NCBI GenBank assembly: GCA_904420095.1
Contig: CAJFUB010000039.1
Coordinates: 1 to 64,000, forward strand
Direction: 5' to 3'
Source of the DNA: an uncultured Clostridia bacterium
GTDB taxonomy: Bacteria > Bacillota > Clostridia > UBA1212 > UBA1255
DNA length: 64,000 nt
A model generated the notes under the pieces. It ran no database searches. It saw only the letters and a program-made list of their open reading frames with translations, and was not told the DNA's origin. This document shows positions 1-9,789 of the stretch, piece after piece (within the stretch, counting starts at the first letter, position 1; each line of letters starts with the position of its first letter). The position numbers and the translations under genes are program-made.

Positions 1-54
1 TCGCTTCCTCTGTGTCCGAAAACCCTTGATATTACGGGCTTTTTCGCGTTTCGG

Positions 55-1593
55 TCAATCTAAGGGTTTCATTGTCGGGAACAGCAGAACATCCCGGATC
101 GAGCGGGTATTCGTAAGCAGCATGACCAGCCGATCAATCCCCATGCCCATGCCGCCGGTTGGAGGCATGCCGATTTCCAGCGCGTTCAGGAAATCGCTGT
201 CAATGTCGTTTGCTTCCTCGTCGCCCGCCGCCTTCAGCGCCGCCTGACGTTCAAAGCGCTCTCGTTGGTCTATGGGATCGTTGAGCTCAGAAAATGCGTT
301 CGCATGCTCGCTTCCGACAATAAACAATTCAAACCGCTCCGTATACCCGGGATTTTCCGGCATGCGCTTTGCCAGAGGAGAAATATCGACAGGATGGTTC
401 GTAACAAAGGTCGGCTGAATCAGATGTTTTTCCGCATATTCTTCGAAAAACAGATTCAGAATATCTCCGATCCCGTGCCGGTCTTCAAATTCGATGTGAT
501 GCTCCTTGGCAAGCCTGCGCGCCTCTTCCGTCGTTTTAATCTCTTTAAAATCCACGCCGGCATATTCCAGTACCGCATCGCTCATGGAAATCCGCCGGAA
601 TGGCTTGTCCAGATCGATGATCTCGTCCCCGAACGGAATTTTTCCCGTCCCGTTTACCGCTTTTGAAACGTGCCGGATCAAGCCCTCCGTAAGCTCCATC
701 ATCCCGTTGTAATCCGTATAGGCCTGATACAACTCCAGCAGCGTAAATTCCGGATTATGCTTCGGATCCATGCCCTCGTTCCGAAAGACGCGCCCGATTT
801 CGTATACCTTGTCGAAGCCCCCGACAATCAGACGTTTTAAATGAAGCTCCAGAGCGATACGAAGATACAGATCGATATCAAGCGTATTATGATGCGTAAT
901 AAACGGTCTGGCCGCTGCGCCTCCGGCAATGCCGTGCAGTACCGGCGTTTCTACCTCCATAAATTCGCAGCGATCCAAATAGCTGCGGATTTCCCGAATG
1001 ATTTGCGAGCGTTTTTCAAATACGCCGCGTACCTCCGGATTAACGATCAAATCAACATAGCGCTGGCGGTAACGCGTGTCCAGATCCCGCAGGCCATGGC
1101 GCTTCTCCGGAAGCGGCTGGAGCGATTTGGACAGGAGCGTAATTTCTTTTGCTTTTACGGTAATTTCACCCGTTTTTGTTTTAAATACCGTTCCGCGGAT
1201 TCCGACGATATCGCCGATATCATATGTTTTAAAATCCTGATAGGCCTCGCCGCCAACCGCATCGCTCTTGATATAAATCTGGAGAAGACCGCTTTTGTCC
1301 TGGATATGGAAAAAGCTTGCTTTCCCCATAATCCGCTTCAGCATAATCCTTCCCGCCACAGAAACGACCGGACTGTCCGGATCCGGTTCTTCCGCTTCCG
1401 AATAACTGTTTTTCACGTCCTCAGAGGAATGTGTCACATCGTATTTTGTGATCACAAAAGGGTTCTTTCCGGCCCGTTTTAATTCCTCCAGCTTATTTCT
1501 GCGAATCTGCGCCTGTTCGCTCAGCTCCTCGGCGCTCGGCTCCCGTTCCTCCGTATTTACATTCGTATGGTTCATTTCTGTTGTTTCGTCCAC
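55..1593 (-). CDS. lysS: Lysyl-tRNA synthetase, class II
   Basis: Charges tRNA-Lys with lysine in the cytosol. The protein has an N-terminal OB-fold anticodon-binding domain (about residues 70-165) followed by the class II catalytic domain, with motif 2 around [18 protein letters not shown] and motif 3 around [12 protein letters not shown] near the C-terminus. About 512 residues is normal for bacterial LysS. The frame can open at GTG 1599, but GAGGAGG abuts that codon; the GTG at 1593 sits 6 nt after it and is the better start. It lies 25 bp after greA and appears to be the last gene of guaB-greA-lysS. No T-box leader precedes it and no convincing terminator follows before the window edge. 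Confidence 0.96.
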   Translation of the reverse strand: MDETTEMNHTNVNTEEREPSAEELSEQAQIRRNKLEELKRAGKNPFVITKYDVTHSSEDVKNSYSEAEEPDPDSPVVSVAGRIMLKRIMGKASFFHIQDKSGLLQIYIKSDAVGGEAYQDFKTYDIGDIVGIRGTVFKTKTGEITVKAKEITLLSKSLQPLPEKRHGLRDLDTRYRQRYVDLIVNPEVRGVFEKRSQIIREIRSYLDRCEFMEVETPVLHGIAGGAAARPFITHHNTLDIDLYLRIALELHLKRLIVGGFDKVYEIGRVFRNEGMDPKHNPEFTLLELYQAYTDYNGMMELTEGLIRHVSKAVNGTGKIPFGDEIIDLDKPFRRISMSDAVLEYAGVDFKEIKTTEEARRLAKEHHIEFEDRHGIGDILNLFFEEYAEKHLIQPTFVTNHPVDISPLAKRMPENPGYTERFELFIVGSEHANAFSELNDPIDQRERFERQAALKAAGDEEANDIDSDFLNALEIGMPPTGGMGMGIDRLVMLLTNTRSIRDVLLFPTMKPLD

Positions 1594-1618
1594 GCGCACC
1601 CTCCTCGATTCTCATCCG

Positions 1619-2113
1619 TTATGCCTTTTTGTCGGGAATCCGGATCTTTACAATTTTATATTTGACTACGCCGTCAAGCGTCTCTACTTCTACAATGTCG
1701 TCTACTTTCTTGCCAAGAATCGCCTGTCCTACCGGAGATTCGTTGGAGATTTTTCCTGCGATCGGATCGGCCTCCGTAGAACCGACCAGATAATATTCCA
1801 CTTCTTCTTCAAAATCATAATCGTACAGCGTAACGCACTGCCCCAGACGGACAGTGTCCGTATTTAGATCGGTTTCGTCAATCAATACGTAATTTTTGAG
1901 AATTTCTTCAATCCGATGCTTCTCCGCTTCGTTTTCCTGCTGCTCCCGTTTCGCGTCGTCATATTCAGAGTTCTCCGACAGATCGCCGAATCCCCTTGCA
2001 ATTTCGATTCTTTTAATGATTTCCATTGTCTTTTCGCCCTTCAGGTATTCGAGCCGCTCCTGATAATGCTTGAGCCCTTCCCTGGTAAGATGCGTAGGCT
2101 TCTGTTCTGCCAT
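1619..2113 (-). CDS. greA: Transcription elongation factor GreA
   Basis: Binds RNA polymerase through the secondary channel and stimulates cleavage of backtracked RNA. At 164 residues it has the family's usual length: an N-terminal coiled coil (about 1-78) with the acidic tip region near GDLSENSEYDDAK, then the C-terminal FKBP-like domain ending in the conserved ISNESPVGQAILGK region. An AGGAGAG ribosome site precedes ATG 2113. It lies between guaB (19 bp upstream) and lysS (25 bp downstream); greA-lysS adjacency is common in Clostridia. Confidence 0.96.
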   Translation of the reverse strand: MAEQKPTHLTREGLKHYQERLEYLKGEKTMEIIKRIEIARGFGDLSENSEYDDAKREQQENEAEKHRIEEILKNYVLIDETDLNTDTVRLGQCVTLYDYDFEEEVEYYLVGSTEADPIAGKISNESPVGQAILGKKVDDIVEVETLDGVVKYKIVKIRIPDKKA

Positions 2114-2132
2114 GATTCATCTCTCCTCTTTA

Positions 2133-3644
2133 TTATTTTACGTTAATATAGTTTTTATCCTTTAGAATAACGTCATGTGCGCCGCCCTCGATCAGGCTGG
2201 TCGAGGATACGCGCGTCAATCTGGCCGTATCGTGGAACTCTGCGATATCGCACACGCCGCAGTTGCACATGGTGGAGCGGATTTTTCCCAGCGTGATATC
2301 CAGATTGTCCCGCAATGACCCGGCGTATGGGACATAAGAGTCCACGCCTTCCTCAAAGGACAGCTTTGCGCTTCCGCCCATATCGTAGCGCTGCCAGTTT
2401 CTGGCCCGATTGGAGCCTTCCCCCCAATATTCCTTCACGTAATTTCCATTGATGTTTACTTTGAGCGTGGGACTCTCGTCAAATCTCGCGAAGTAGCGTC
2501 CCAGCATCACGAAATCGGCTCCCATAGCCAGCGCGAGCGTCATGTGGTAGTCGTGTACGATTCCGCCGTCGGAGCACAGTGGAATATATATTCCCGTTTC
2601 TTTAAAATATTCGTCCCTTGCCTTTGCCACTTCAATTACCGCAGTGGCCTGTCCGCGGCCGATTCCCTTCTGTTCTCTCGTAATGCAGATGGATCCGCCG
2701 CCGATCCCGATCTTCACAAAGTCTGCGCCGGCATCGGCAAGATACCGGAACGCATCTGCATCCACGACGTTTCCGGCTCCTACGCGGACTCTGCCGTTGT
2801 ATTCCGTTTTAATGTATTCGATCGTTTCTTTCTGCCATTCGGAGTAGCCCTCGGAGGAATCGATGCAAAGGATGTCCACATCCGCCTTCACCAGCTCCGG
2901 GACGCGTTCTCTGTAATCCCTTGAATTGATGCCCGCTCCGACCATATACCGCTTTTCTCCGTCGAGCAGCTCTAAGGGGTTTTCCTTGTGGGAATCGTAG
3001 TCTTTACGGAATACGAAATATTTTAAATTGCAATTTTCGTCAATGATGGGAAGGCAATTCAGCTTGTTGTCCCAGATGATGTCATTTGCCGTCTTCAGCG
3101 TGACGCCCTCTTTTGCATAAATCAGATCACGGAACGGCGTCATAAATTCCGCAATTCTGGTATCCGGGGACATGCGGCTGACCCTGTAGTCCCGACTCGT
3201 GACGATGCCCAGGAGCCTGCCGCTCTCCGTCCCGTCGTCCGTTATGGCAATGGTGGAGTGTCCGGATTTTTCTTTTAATTTAAGTACGTCTTCCAGCGTA
3301 TGTTCCGGAGTCAGATTGGAATCGCTGACGACAAAGCCTGATTTATATTTTTTCACTCTGGCGATCATTTCTGCTTGCTGGTCAATCGGCTGCGACACGT
3401 AAATGAAAGAAAGACCTCCGCATTTTGCCAGCGCGATTGCCATTTTATCATCCGATACCGCCTGCATCACCGCAGATACCATCGGGATATTAATGGAAAG
3501 CGGCGACTCCTCCTGTCCCCGTCGGAAGCGGACCAGAGGCGTCTTCAGCGATACCTTATCCGGCGTGCAATCCTTTTTCGTAAGCCCGGGCAGCAGCAAA
3601 TATTCGCTAAACGTGTAAGACGGTTCGTCATAAATAAAAGCCAC
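2133..3644 (-). CDS. guaB: IMP dehydrogenase, Tritrichomonas-like subtype
   Basis: Oxidises IMP to XMP with NAD+, the committed step of GMP synthesis. The (beta/alpha)8 barrel carries the catalytic cysteine loop [10 protein letters not shown], is interrupted by a CBS-pair insertion (about residues 95-220), and has a mobile flap with ARNWQRY. The wording of the flap, the cysteine loop and the C-terminal MCNCG and EGGAHDVI segments is, from memory, nearly that of the protist Tritrichomonas foetus enzyme rather than B. subtilis GuaB. Starting at GTG 3644 (TAGGAG 8 nt upstream) gives 503 residues, the length I remember for the T. foetus enzyme; TTG 3662 would add six residues ahead of the ribosome site. 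First gene of guaB-greA-lysS. Confidence 0.93.
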   Translation of the reverse strand: MAFIYDEPSYTFSEYLLLPGLTKKDCTPDKVSLKTPLVRFRRGQEESPLSINIPMVSAVMQAVSDDKMAIALAKCGGLSFIYVSQPIDQQAEMIARVKKYKSGFVVSDSNLTPEHTLEDVLKLKEKSGHSTIAITDDGTESGRLLGIVTSRDYRVSRMSPDTRIAEFMTPFRDLIYAKEGVTLKTANDIIWDNKLNCLPIIDENCNLKYFVFRKDYDSHKENPLELLDGEKRYMVGAGINSRDYRERVPELVKADVDILCIDSSEGYSEWQKETIEYIKTEYNGRVRVGAGNVVDADAFRYLADAGADFVKIGIGGGSICITREQKGIGRGQATAVIEVAKARDEYFKETGIYIPLCSDGGIVHDYHMTLALAMGADFVMLGRYFARFDESPTLKVNINGNYVKEYWGEGSNRARNWQRYDMGGSAKLSFEEGVDSYVPYAGSLRDNLDITLGKIRSTMCNCGVCDIAEFHDTARLTRVSSTSLIEGGAHDVILKDKNYINVK

Positions 3645-3676
3645 ACAATCAACTCCTAACAATAATTTGATTGGTT

Positions 3677-3705
3677 AGTATACTACCGGCCCCCCTAAAA
3701 GTCAA
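3677..3705 (-). promoter_or_regulatory. Sigma-A promoter of guaB operon
   Basis: Read on the minus strand: TTGACT (3700-3705), 17-bp spacer, TATACT (3677-3682). It lies about 33 bp upstream of the chosen guaB start. A run of six G lies in the spacer. No riboswitch-like leader fits in the short 5' region. Confidence 0.8.
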
Positions 3706-3740
3706 GGTTCTGCCGGTAAAGCCGCGGTGAATAATGTATA

Positions 3741-3772
3741 AAAACAAGAGCGCCCGCAAAAACGCGGACGCC
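3741..3772 (-). terminator. Terminator after LamG-like lipoprotein gene
   Basis: Minus-strand stem of 8 bp (GCGTCCGC pairing GCGGGCGC with one G-U pair) and a 6-nt loop, followed by a T-rich tract. It sits between the lipoprotein stop at 3798 and the guaB promoter, so it insulates guaB from upstream transcription. Confidence 0.6.
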
Positions 3773-3797
3773 CATAATACGGTTTGCGAAAAAATGC

Positions 3798-4706
3798 CTA
3801 TTCCGCTTTCTTCACCGCCTCGGTGAACAGCTTATAGACCTGATTTGCGTTCAGCGCCTCGTCATAGAGCCGGACAAAGGCGATGTCTCCAGAGAAGAAA
3901 TTCTCCACCGGTCCCGCACCGGAGTCGCCCCCAATGACAAAATACTGCGCTGTCTGATCCTGAGGAAACGTAAAATTGCTCCCCACGCCTCTCGTTTCGA
4001 CAGTAAGCTCGCCGTTTACATACAGGAGCAGATCCGTTCCGTCATATACCGCAATGGCATGGATATAGACGTCCTCCTCCATGTCCTCCTCCGGATAGGC
4101 CCATTGATAAGACCCGCCAATTCGAATGGAAAAGCCGTACGTCGTCACGCCATTCTTTGTCGGCTCGAAATCAAAGCCAAAGCCGCCGGATTCCATATTC
4201 GATGCGATGCCGCAGTATTCCGCCAGCACGTCAGTCGATTTGAAATAAATTTCCTGTGAAAATCCGCCCTTGATCTGATCGTAGTAAGTACCGAAATTGT
4301 TAATAATATAAGCAGATTCGTCTTCCGCACGGAAAGAAGCGACCTCTCTGCCGATCTCCTCGTCCAGCTTGACGGTCGGCTCTCCATAGGCCTCCACCGG
4401 AATCGCGTTTTCCGAACGGTCGACCGGAGCGCCGTTTTCAAACTCAATGTCAAAAATTCCGGCTTTTGGAACCGCAATGCTCGCATCGTATCCCTCCGGC
4501 GGAGCCGGCGTCACGACAGGCTTCGGCGTTCCCGGCGTCTGCTGCGCAGGCGTAGCTGCGGGCTTCTCGGTTGCCGCTGCGGTCGTTGCCGGCGGAGTGG
4601 TCGCCGTTCCGGATTCCTCTGTTTTCCCCCCGCATCCCGTCAGAAAAGCAACGGAAAGCACGGCAGCAGACAGCATCGCCGCTATGATTCTGTAAACTCG
4701 TTTCAT
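3798..4706 (-). CDS. Lipoprotein with LamG/concanavalin-like domain
   Basis: Predicted membrane-anchored extracellular protein of 302 residues; ligand unknown. The N-terminus is a lipoprotein signal peptide with lipobox LTGC (Cys about residue 25). A Thr/Pro/Ala-rich linker follows (about 30-70), then a C-terminal region (about 80-295) with the beta-sandwich pattern of LamG/laminin-G-like domains: IHAIAVYDGTDLLLYVNGE and a terminal GDIAFVRLYDEAL segment. It is monocistronic, with its own promoter (4770-4798) and terminator (3741-3772). Such domains usually bind carbohydrate or protein, but no catalytic residues can be assigned. The Pro/Thr linker resembles those of several other surface proteins in this window. 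Confidence 0.8.
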   Translation of the reverse strand: MKRVYRIIAAMLSAAVLSVAFLTGCGGKTEESGTATTPPATTAAATEKPAATPAQQTPGTPKPVVTPAPPEGYDASIAVPKAGIFDIEFENGAPVDRSENAIPVEAYGEPTVKLDEEIGREVASFRAEDESAYIINNFGTYYDQIKGGFSQEIYFKSTDVLAEYCGIASNMESGGFGFDFEPTKNGVTTYGFSIRIGGSYQWAYPEEDMEEDVYIHAIAVYDGTDLLLYVNGELTVETRGVGSNFTFPQDQTAQYFVIGGDSGAGPVENFFSGDIAFVRLYDEALNANQVYKLFTEAVKKAE

Positions 4707-4769
4707 GTTGCCTCCTGTTCCGCTTAAAAGAAATTAAGCTTAACATAATTAATTTATATTGATGCGTTT

Positions 4770-4798
4770 ATCATAAAGGATATGACGCTTTTGGTCAA
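4770..4798 (-). promoter_or_regulatory. Promoter of LamG-like lipoprotein gene
   Basis: Minus strand: TTGACC (4793-4798), 17-bp spacer, TATGAT (4770-4775). The spacing and position, about 64 bp before the start codon, fit a sigma-A promoter. Confidence 0.6.
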
Positions 4799-4829
4799 GA
4801 TTTTTATAAAGCTATTACAAAAGGCAAAC

Positions 4830-4861
4830 AAAAAACGCAGCCGGCGCCGCGGCGCGCCGTT
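4830..4861 (-). terminator. Terminator after plsY
   Basis: Very GC-rich inverted repeat immediately after the plsY stop (CGGCG ... CGCCG on the minus strand, with alternative pairings), followed by GCTGCG and a run of six T. It separates der-plsY from the lipoprotein promoter. Confidence 0.55.
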
Positions 4862-4862
4862 C

Positions 4863-5516
4863 TCAATCCTTTCCGTTTTTCGTCCGGAGATTCAGCTTAG
4901 ATTCCTTTCCGTGCAGCAGCCGCACAATATTCGCATGATGACGTACGATAATAAGAACCGCAACAAACACGGAAAGATAAAAGACCGGGCCGAGCCCGCT
5001 TTGCGACCGCAGGATATCGCCCAGAAAATACACGCAAACGGGCAGAGAAGCAGCTGCAAGCAGAGAGCCCAGCGAAACGTATCTGGTAATAACAACCGTG
5101 ATCAGGAAAACCGCGAAAGCGACAAGCGCCGGAAGCGGCGCAATCACGAGCATGACGGAAAATGCGGTAAGGACGCCTTTTCCGCCCCTGAATCCAAAAT
5201 ACAGGGGCCAGGTATGTCCGACGACTGCGAAAGCGCCCGCGATACAGGCGCCGTGCAAGCCCTTCGATGCAAAGATTCCAAGGAGCAGCCTTCCGATCAC
5301 CACTGCGACGATTCCTTTGCAGAAATCGCCCAGGAAGGTAAAAAGCGCCGCCTTTTTCCCGTAAATCCGCTGCATGTTGGTCATTCCCGCATTGCCGCTC
5401 CCCTGCAGGCGGATATCTTTTTTATAAAGAAGCTTCGATAGGATCACCGCAGTATTGATGCTGCCGAGAAGATATCCGATCAGAGCCGCAGCCGTAAGCA
5501 AAAGATAATATTTCAT
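4863..5516 (-). CDS. plsY: Glycerol-3-phosphate acyltransferase PlsY
   Basis: Integral membrane acyltransferase that moves an acyl group from acyl-phosphate to glycerol-3-phosphate, the first step of phosphatidic acid synthesis. The conserved motifs are visible: GSINTAVILSK near the N-terminus, the phosphate-binding QGSGNAGMTNM loop (about residues 38-49), and GFRGGKGVLT (about 109-118). There are several hydrophobic segments. At 217 residues it is slightly longer than many PlsY, with a Lys/Arg-rich tail. It starts 3 bp after der ends, so the two are co-transcribed. Confidence 0.95.
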   Translation of the reverse strand: MKYYLLLTAAALIGYLLGSINTAVILSKLLYKKDIRLQGSGNAGMTNMQRIYGKKAALFTFLGDFCKGIVAVVIGRLLLGIFASKGLHGACIAGAFAVVGHTWPLYFGFRGGKGVLTAFSVMLVIAPLPALVAFAVFLITVVITRYVSLGSLLAAASLPVCVYFLGDILRSQSGLGPVFYLSVFVAVLIIVRHHANIVRLLHGKESKLNLRTKNGKD

Positions 5517-5519
5517 GCG

Positions 5520-6851
5520 TTACGCCTCCTCTTTTCCTTTCTCCCGCACTTTGAACACAATCGGCGTGCCTTCAAATCCAAAACTCCGTCTGAGGCGGTT
5601 CTCAAGATATCTCATATAGGAAAAATGGAACAGCTCCGCCTTGTTTACAAACACGGCGAAGGTGGGAGGCTTTACCCGGATCTGCGTCATATAAAAGATT
5701 TTAAGGCGTTTTCCTTTATCCGAAGGAGGCTGCACCATGGCAACGGCCTCGTTCAGAACGTCGTTCAGCATTCCTGTAGAAACGCGCATCGCCGCCTGAT
5801 CCGCAGTGAATCGGATCAGCTCGTAAAGCTTTGCCACACGCTGTCCCGTCAAAGCGGAAAGAAACAGGATCGGAGCGTACGGCATAAAGCCGAGCTTCTC
5901 CCGGATGCTCTTTTTGTACTCCTCCGTCGTTCCCGCGTCCTTTTCTATCAGATCCCATTTATTGACGGCAATAATGCAGGCCTTGCCCTTATTATGGGCA
6001 TATCCGGCGATTTTCGTATCCTGCTCCGTTACGCCGTCCTTCGCGTCGATCATCAGTACGGCCACATCGCAGCGATCCACGGCAGCAAGACTCCGCACGG
6101 TACTGTACCGTTCGATATCATCCGTTATTTTTCCGCGCTTCCGCAGGCCGGCCGTATCAATGAAGCAAAAATCCTGTCCGTCCTTGGTAACCCAGGTATC
6201 GATGGCGTCTCGCGTCGTTCCGGGAACGTCGCTGACAATTACACGCTCCTCGCCCAATATTTTATTAATGAGGGAAGATTTTCCGGCGTTCGGCTTTCCG
6301 ACGACCGCCGCCTTGATGCAGCTTCCTTCTTCCTCCGCGTCTCCCGGCTCCGGCAGATAGGCCAGGATTGCATCGAGGACCTCTCCGATGCCAAGCCCAT
6401 GCGCGGACGAAACAGCGTAAAAATCACCAAGGCCGAGATGATAAAACTCATAAATTTCGGGAGGAGGCGCGCCGACCTGGTCCACCTTGTTGACCACAAG
6501 GAGCACCGGCTTTTGTGTCTTTCGGAGCAGCGTCGCAATATCCATGTCATCCGCAGTCACGCCGTCTTTCAGATCCACCATAAACAGGATGACATCTGCA
6601 AGCTCAATTGCCAGCTCTGCCTGCCGCTTCATCTGCCGGAAAATCGTATCAGAGGTATTCGGCTCAAGTCCTCCCGTATCTGCCAGCGTAAAACGTCTGC
6701 CGCTCCACTCAACCTCTTCGTAAATTCTGTCCCGGGTGACGCCGGGCACATCTTCCACGATGGAAATACGCTTTCCCGTCACATAATTGAAAAACGACGA
6801 TTTCCCTACGTTGGGGCGGCCAAGTATGGCGACCATTCCCTGTCTGCTCAC
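5520..6851 (-). CDS. der: Ribosome-assembly GTPase Der (EngA)
   Basis: Double GTPase needed for 50S subunit maturation. Two tandem G domains are clear: GRPNVGKS (P-loop 1, about residue 11) with DTGG, and GKPNAGKS (P-loop 2, about residue 185) with DTAG and the NKWD specificity motif, followed by the KH-like C-terminal domain (about 350-440). The length of 443 residues is typical. The GTG start at 6851 follows GGAGG by about 10 nt. It leads a two-gene unit with plsY and lies just downstream of the rpmF terminator. Confidence 0.97.
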   Translation of the reverse strand: MSRQGMVAILGRPNVGKSSFFNYVTGKRISIVEDVPGVTRDRIYEEVEWSGRRFTLADTGGLEPNTSDTIFRQMKRQAELAIELADVILFMVDLKDGVTADDMDIATLLRKTQKPVLLVVNKVDQVGAPPPEIYEFYHLGLGDFYAVSSAHGLGIGEVLDAILAYLPEPGDAEEEGSCIKAAVVGKPNAGKSSLINKILGEERVIVSDVPGTTRDAIDTWVTKDGQDFCFIDTAGLRKRGKITDDIERYSTVRSLAAVDRCDVAVLMIDAKDGVTEQDTKIAGYAHNKGKACIIAVNKWDLIEKDAGTTEEYKKSIREKLGFMPYAPILFLSALTGQRVAKLYELIRFTADQAAMRVSTGMLNDVLNEAVAMVQPPSDKGKRLKIFYMTQIRVKPPTFAVFVNKAELFHFSYMRYLENRLRRSFGFEGTPIVFKVREKGKEEA

Positions 6852-6867
6852 TGATTCTGCACCTCCG

Positions 6868-6916
6868 ATAAAAATCTACCCGGCAGAATGCCGTAATTCC
6901 TACGGCACAGCCGGGT
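6868..6916 (-). terminator. Terminator after pta-ackA-rpmF
   Basis: Two-tier hairpin on the minus strand: outer stem ACCCGGC/GCCGGGT and inner stem TGCCGT/ACGGCA separated by a small internal loop (6878-6916), followed after three bases by five T. It lies between the rpmF stop and the der start. Confidence 0.8.
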
Positions 6917-6954
6917 CTAACCTGGTTCGATTCATCATCAGAAATCCAATGAAT

Positions 6955-7143
6955 TTATTTATCGTCTTCAGCCATCGCAACGACCTCACGGCCCTTGTAA
7001 TAACCGCAGTTGCCGCAAACCCTGTGTGATAATTTGAATTCGTGGCAATGAGGACACTTTACAAGATTGGGAGCCTCCAGTTTCCAGTTTGCTCTTCTCG
7101 TCCGGGTTCTCGCCTTCGACCATCTTCTTTTGGGACAAATCAT
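6955..7143 (-). CDS. rpmF: 50S ribosomal protein L32
   Basis: Small zinc-ribbon ribosomal protein of 62 residues. The basic N-terminus (CPKRRWSKARTRTRRAN) and the CPHC...CGNC zinc-binding pair are diagnostic; this is the zinc-binding (Cys+) L32 form. GGGAGG precedes ATG 7143. It follows ackA in the same direction with about 107 bp between. Many Clostridia carry a DUF177 (yceD) gene between ackA and rpmF; none is present here. Confidence 0.94.
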   Translation of the reverse strand: MICPKRRWSKARTRTRRANWKLEAPNLVKCPHCHEFKLSHRVCGNCGYYKGREVVAMAEDDK

Positions 7144-7250
7144 CTTTCCTACACCTCCCGTGAGATTACGTGTCTTGCGTAATCGCCTGCTTACTCATAA
7201 AGCAACGGATGGTATTATATTCATTCCAGCCGTGCTTGTCAAGCATCTTT

Positions 7251-8447
7251 TTATTTTGCAAGAAGCCTTGCTGTTTCTCTGGCAATGGCAAGCTCTTCAT
7301 TCGTGGCTATTACAAATACTTTCACGGCAGAATCATCTGTGGAGATTTCTACTTCTCCGCCCTTGACCGCATTTTTGGCGGGATCCACTTTGAGGCCGAG
7401 ATATTCCAGACCGCTTGCGCAGGCCAGGCGCGCTTCTCCGTCGTTTTCACCGATTCCCGCAGTGAATACGACCGCGTCGACGCCGTTCATAACCGCCGCA
7501 TACTGTCCGATATAGGATTTGACGCGGTAGGCAAAAATCTGCAGCGCAAGCTTTGCCCTGGAATTGCCTTCTTTCATTGCGGTCGTGACGTCGCGCATGT
7601 CACTGCTGACGCCGGAAACGCCGAGCAGGCCCGATTTCTTATTTAGAACGGCGTTCATTTCCTTAGAGGAAAGTCCTTCGTTTTCCATCAGGAACAAAAC
7701 AACCGCCGGATCGAGAATTCCGCTTCTCGTTCCCATCTCCAAACCGTCCAGCGGCGTAAATCCCATAGAAGTATCCATACATTTTCCTCCGCGGATCGCC
7801 GCAATGCTTCCTCCGTTTCCGATATGACACGTAATGATTTTCAGAGCTTCCAGCGGCTTTCCCATCAACGCTGCGCAGCGCTCCGCCACGTATTTATGAG
7901 AAGTCCCGTGAAAACCGTATTTCCGGATTCCGTATTTTTTATAATAATCATACGGCAGTGCATACATGTACGCTTCTTTGGGCATCGTCTGATGAAAGGC
8001 CGTATCGAACACCGCAATCTGCGGAACGCCTTTCATTGCGGCCTGACACGCCCTGATCCCGATGATGTTCGGCGGATTATGGAGCGGGGCAAGGGGAACG
8101 CATTCCTCAATCGCTTTCATCACCTCGTCGTCGATGATCACGGATTCATGGAACCGCTCGCCGCCGTGTACGATCCTGTGTCCGACCGCGGATATGTCGT
8201 CCAGACTATCTATCACGCCGTATTCTTTATCGGTCAGCGCTTTGACGACCTCCGCAATGGCCGCGTTGTGATCCTTCAGCTCTACCTCAAAGACTTTGGC
8301 GTCCTTCCCCGTCACGGTCTGCTTGACGAAGGAATCGTCAATCCCGATCCTGTCGCACAGTCCTTTTGCAAGAACGTTTTCGTTCTTCGAATCGATCAGC
8401 TGATATTTTAAAGAGGAGCTACCGCAGTTGATTACTAATATATTCAT
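7251..8447 (-). CDS. ackA: Acetate kinase
   Basis: Makes ATP and acetate from acetyl phosphate, the energy-yielding end of acetogenic fermentation. It has the ASKHA-fold signatures: [11 protein letters not shown] near the N-terminus, [20 protein letters not shown], and [12 protein letters not shown]. At 398 residues it has the usual length. The frame is open further upstream to 8501, but ATG 8447 with an AAAGGCGG site and the canonical [11 protein letters not shown] start is clearly right. It begins 22 bp after pta. Confidence 0.97.
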   Translation of the reverse strand: MNILVINCGSSSLKYQLIDSKNENVLAKGLCDRIGIDDSFVKQTVTGKDAKVFEVELKDHNAAIAEVVKALTDKEYGVIDSLDDISAVGHRIVHGGERFHESVIIDDEVMKAIEECVPLAPLHNPPNIIGIRACQAAMKGVPQIAVFDTAFHQTMPKEAYMYALPYDYYKKYGIRKYGFHGTSHKYVAERCAALMGKPLEALKIITCHIGNGGSIAAIRGGKCMDTSMGFTPLDGLEMGTRSGILDPAVVLFLMENEGLSSKEMNAVLNKKSGLLGVSGVSSDMRDVTTAMKEGNSRAKLALQIFAYRVKSYIGQYAAVMNGVDAVVFTAGIGENDGEARLACASGLEYLGLKVDPAKNAVKGGEVEISTDDSAVKVFVIATNEELAIARETARLLAK

Positions 8448-8469
8448 AAATAAACCGCCTTTCCCGTTT

Positions 8470-9588
<1,119 letters not shown>

Positions 9589-9730
9589 TTACTTTCGACG
9601 GCGCCGCAAGTAAAAAAACAATTTTCAGAGCCGTCACTTCTTCCAGCTTTTTGAAGAGCAAAATGGGATAAAATCGGGTGGTTTCATTTGTTAATTTTAT
9701 TGAAATTCATGATTTTCCAGAATTTATCAT

Positions 9731-9759
9731 TTGACATATCTTCCTGAATTTTCTATAAT
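9731..9759 (+). promoter_or_regulatory. Consensus promoter of dockerin/cohesin operon
   Basis: Perfect consensus TTGACA (9731-9736), 17-bp spacer, TATAAT (9754-9759), about 30 bp ahead of the start codon at 9790. Its strength suggests abundant constitutive transcription of the surface pair downstream. Confidence 0.88.
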
Positions 9760-9789
9760 TTCTAGTGGCTGGAAAGGATTTCATTACAT

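Noticed and set aside
1594-1618. T-box leader before lysS
   Set aside because: The greA-lysS gap is 25 bp, too short.
5625-6854. 409-residue plus-strand ORF
   Set aside because: Entirely antisense to der, which has all GTPase motifs; Arg/His-rich shadow composition.
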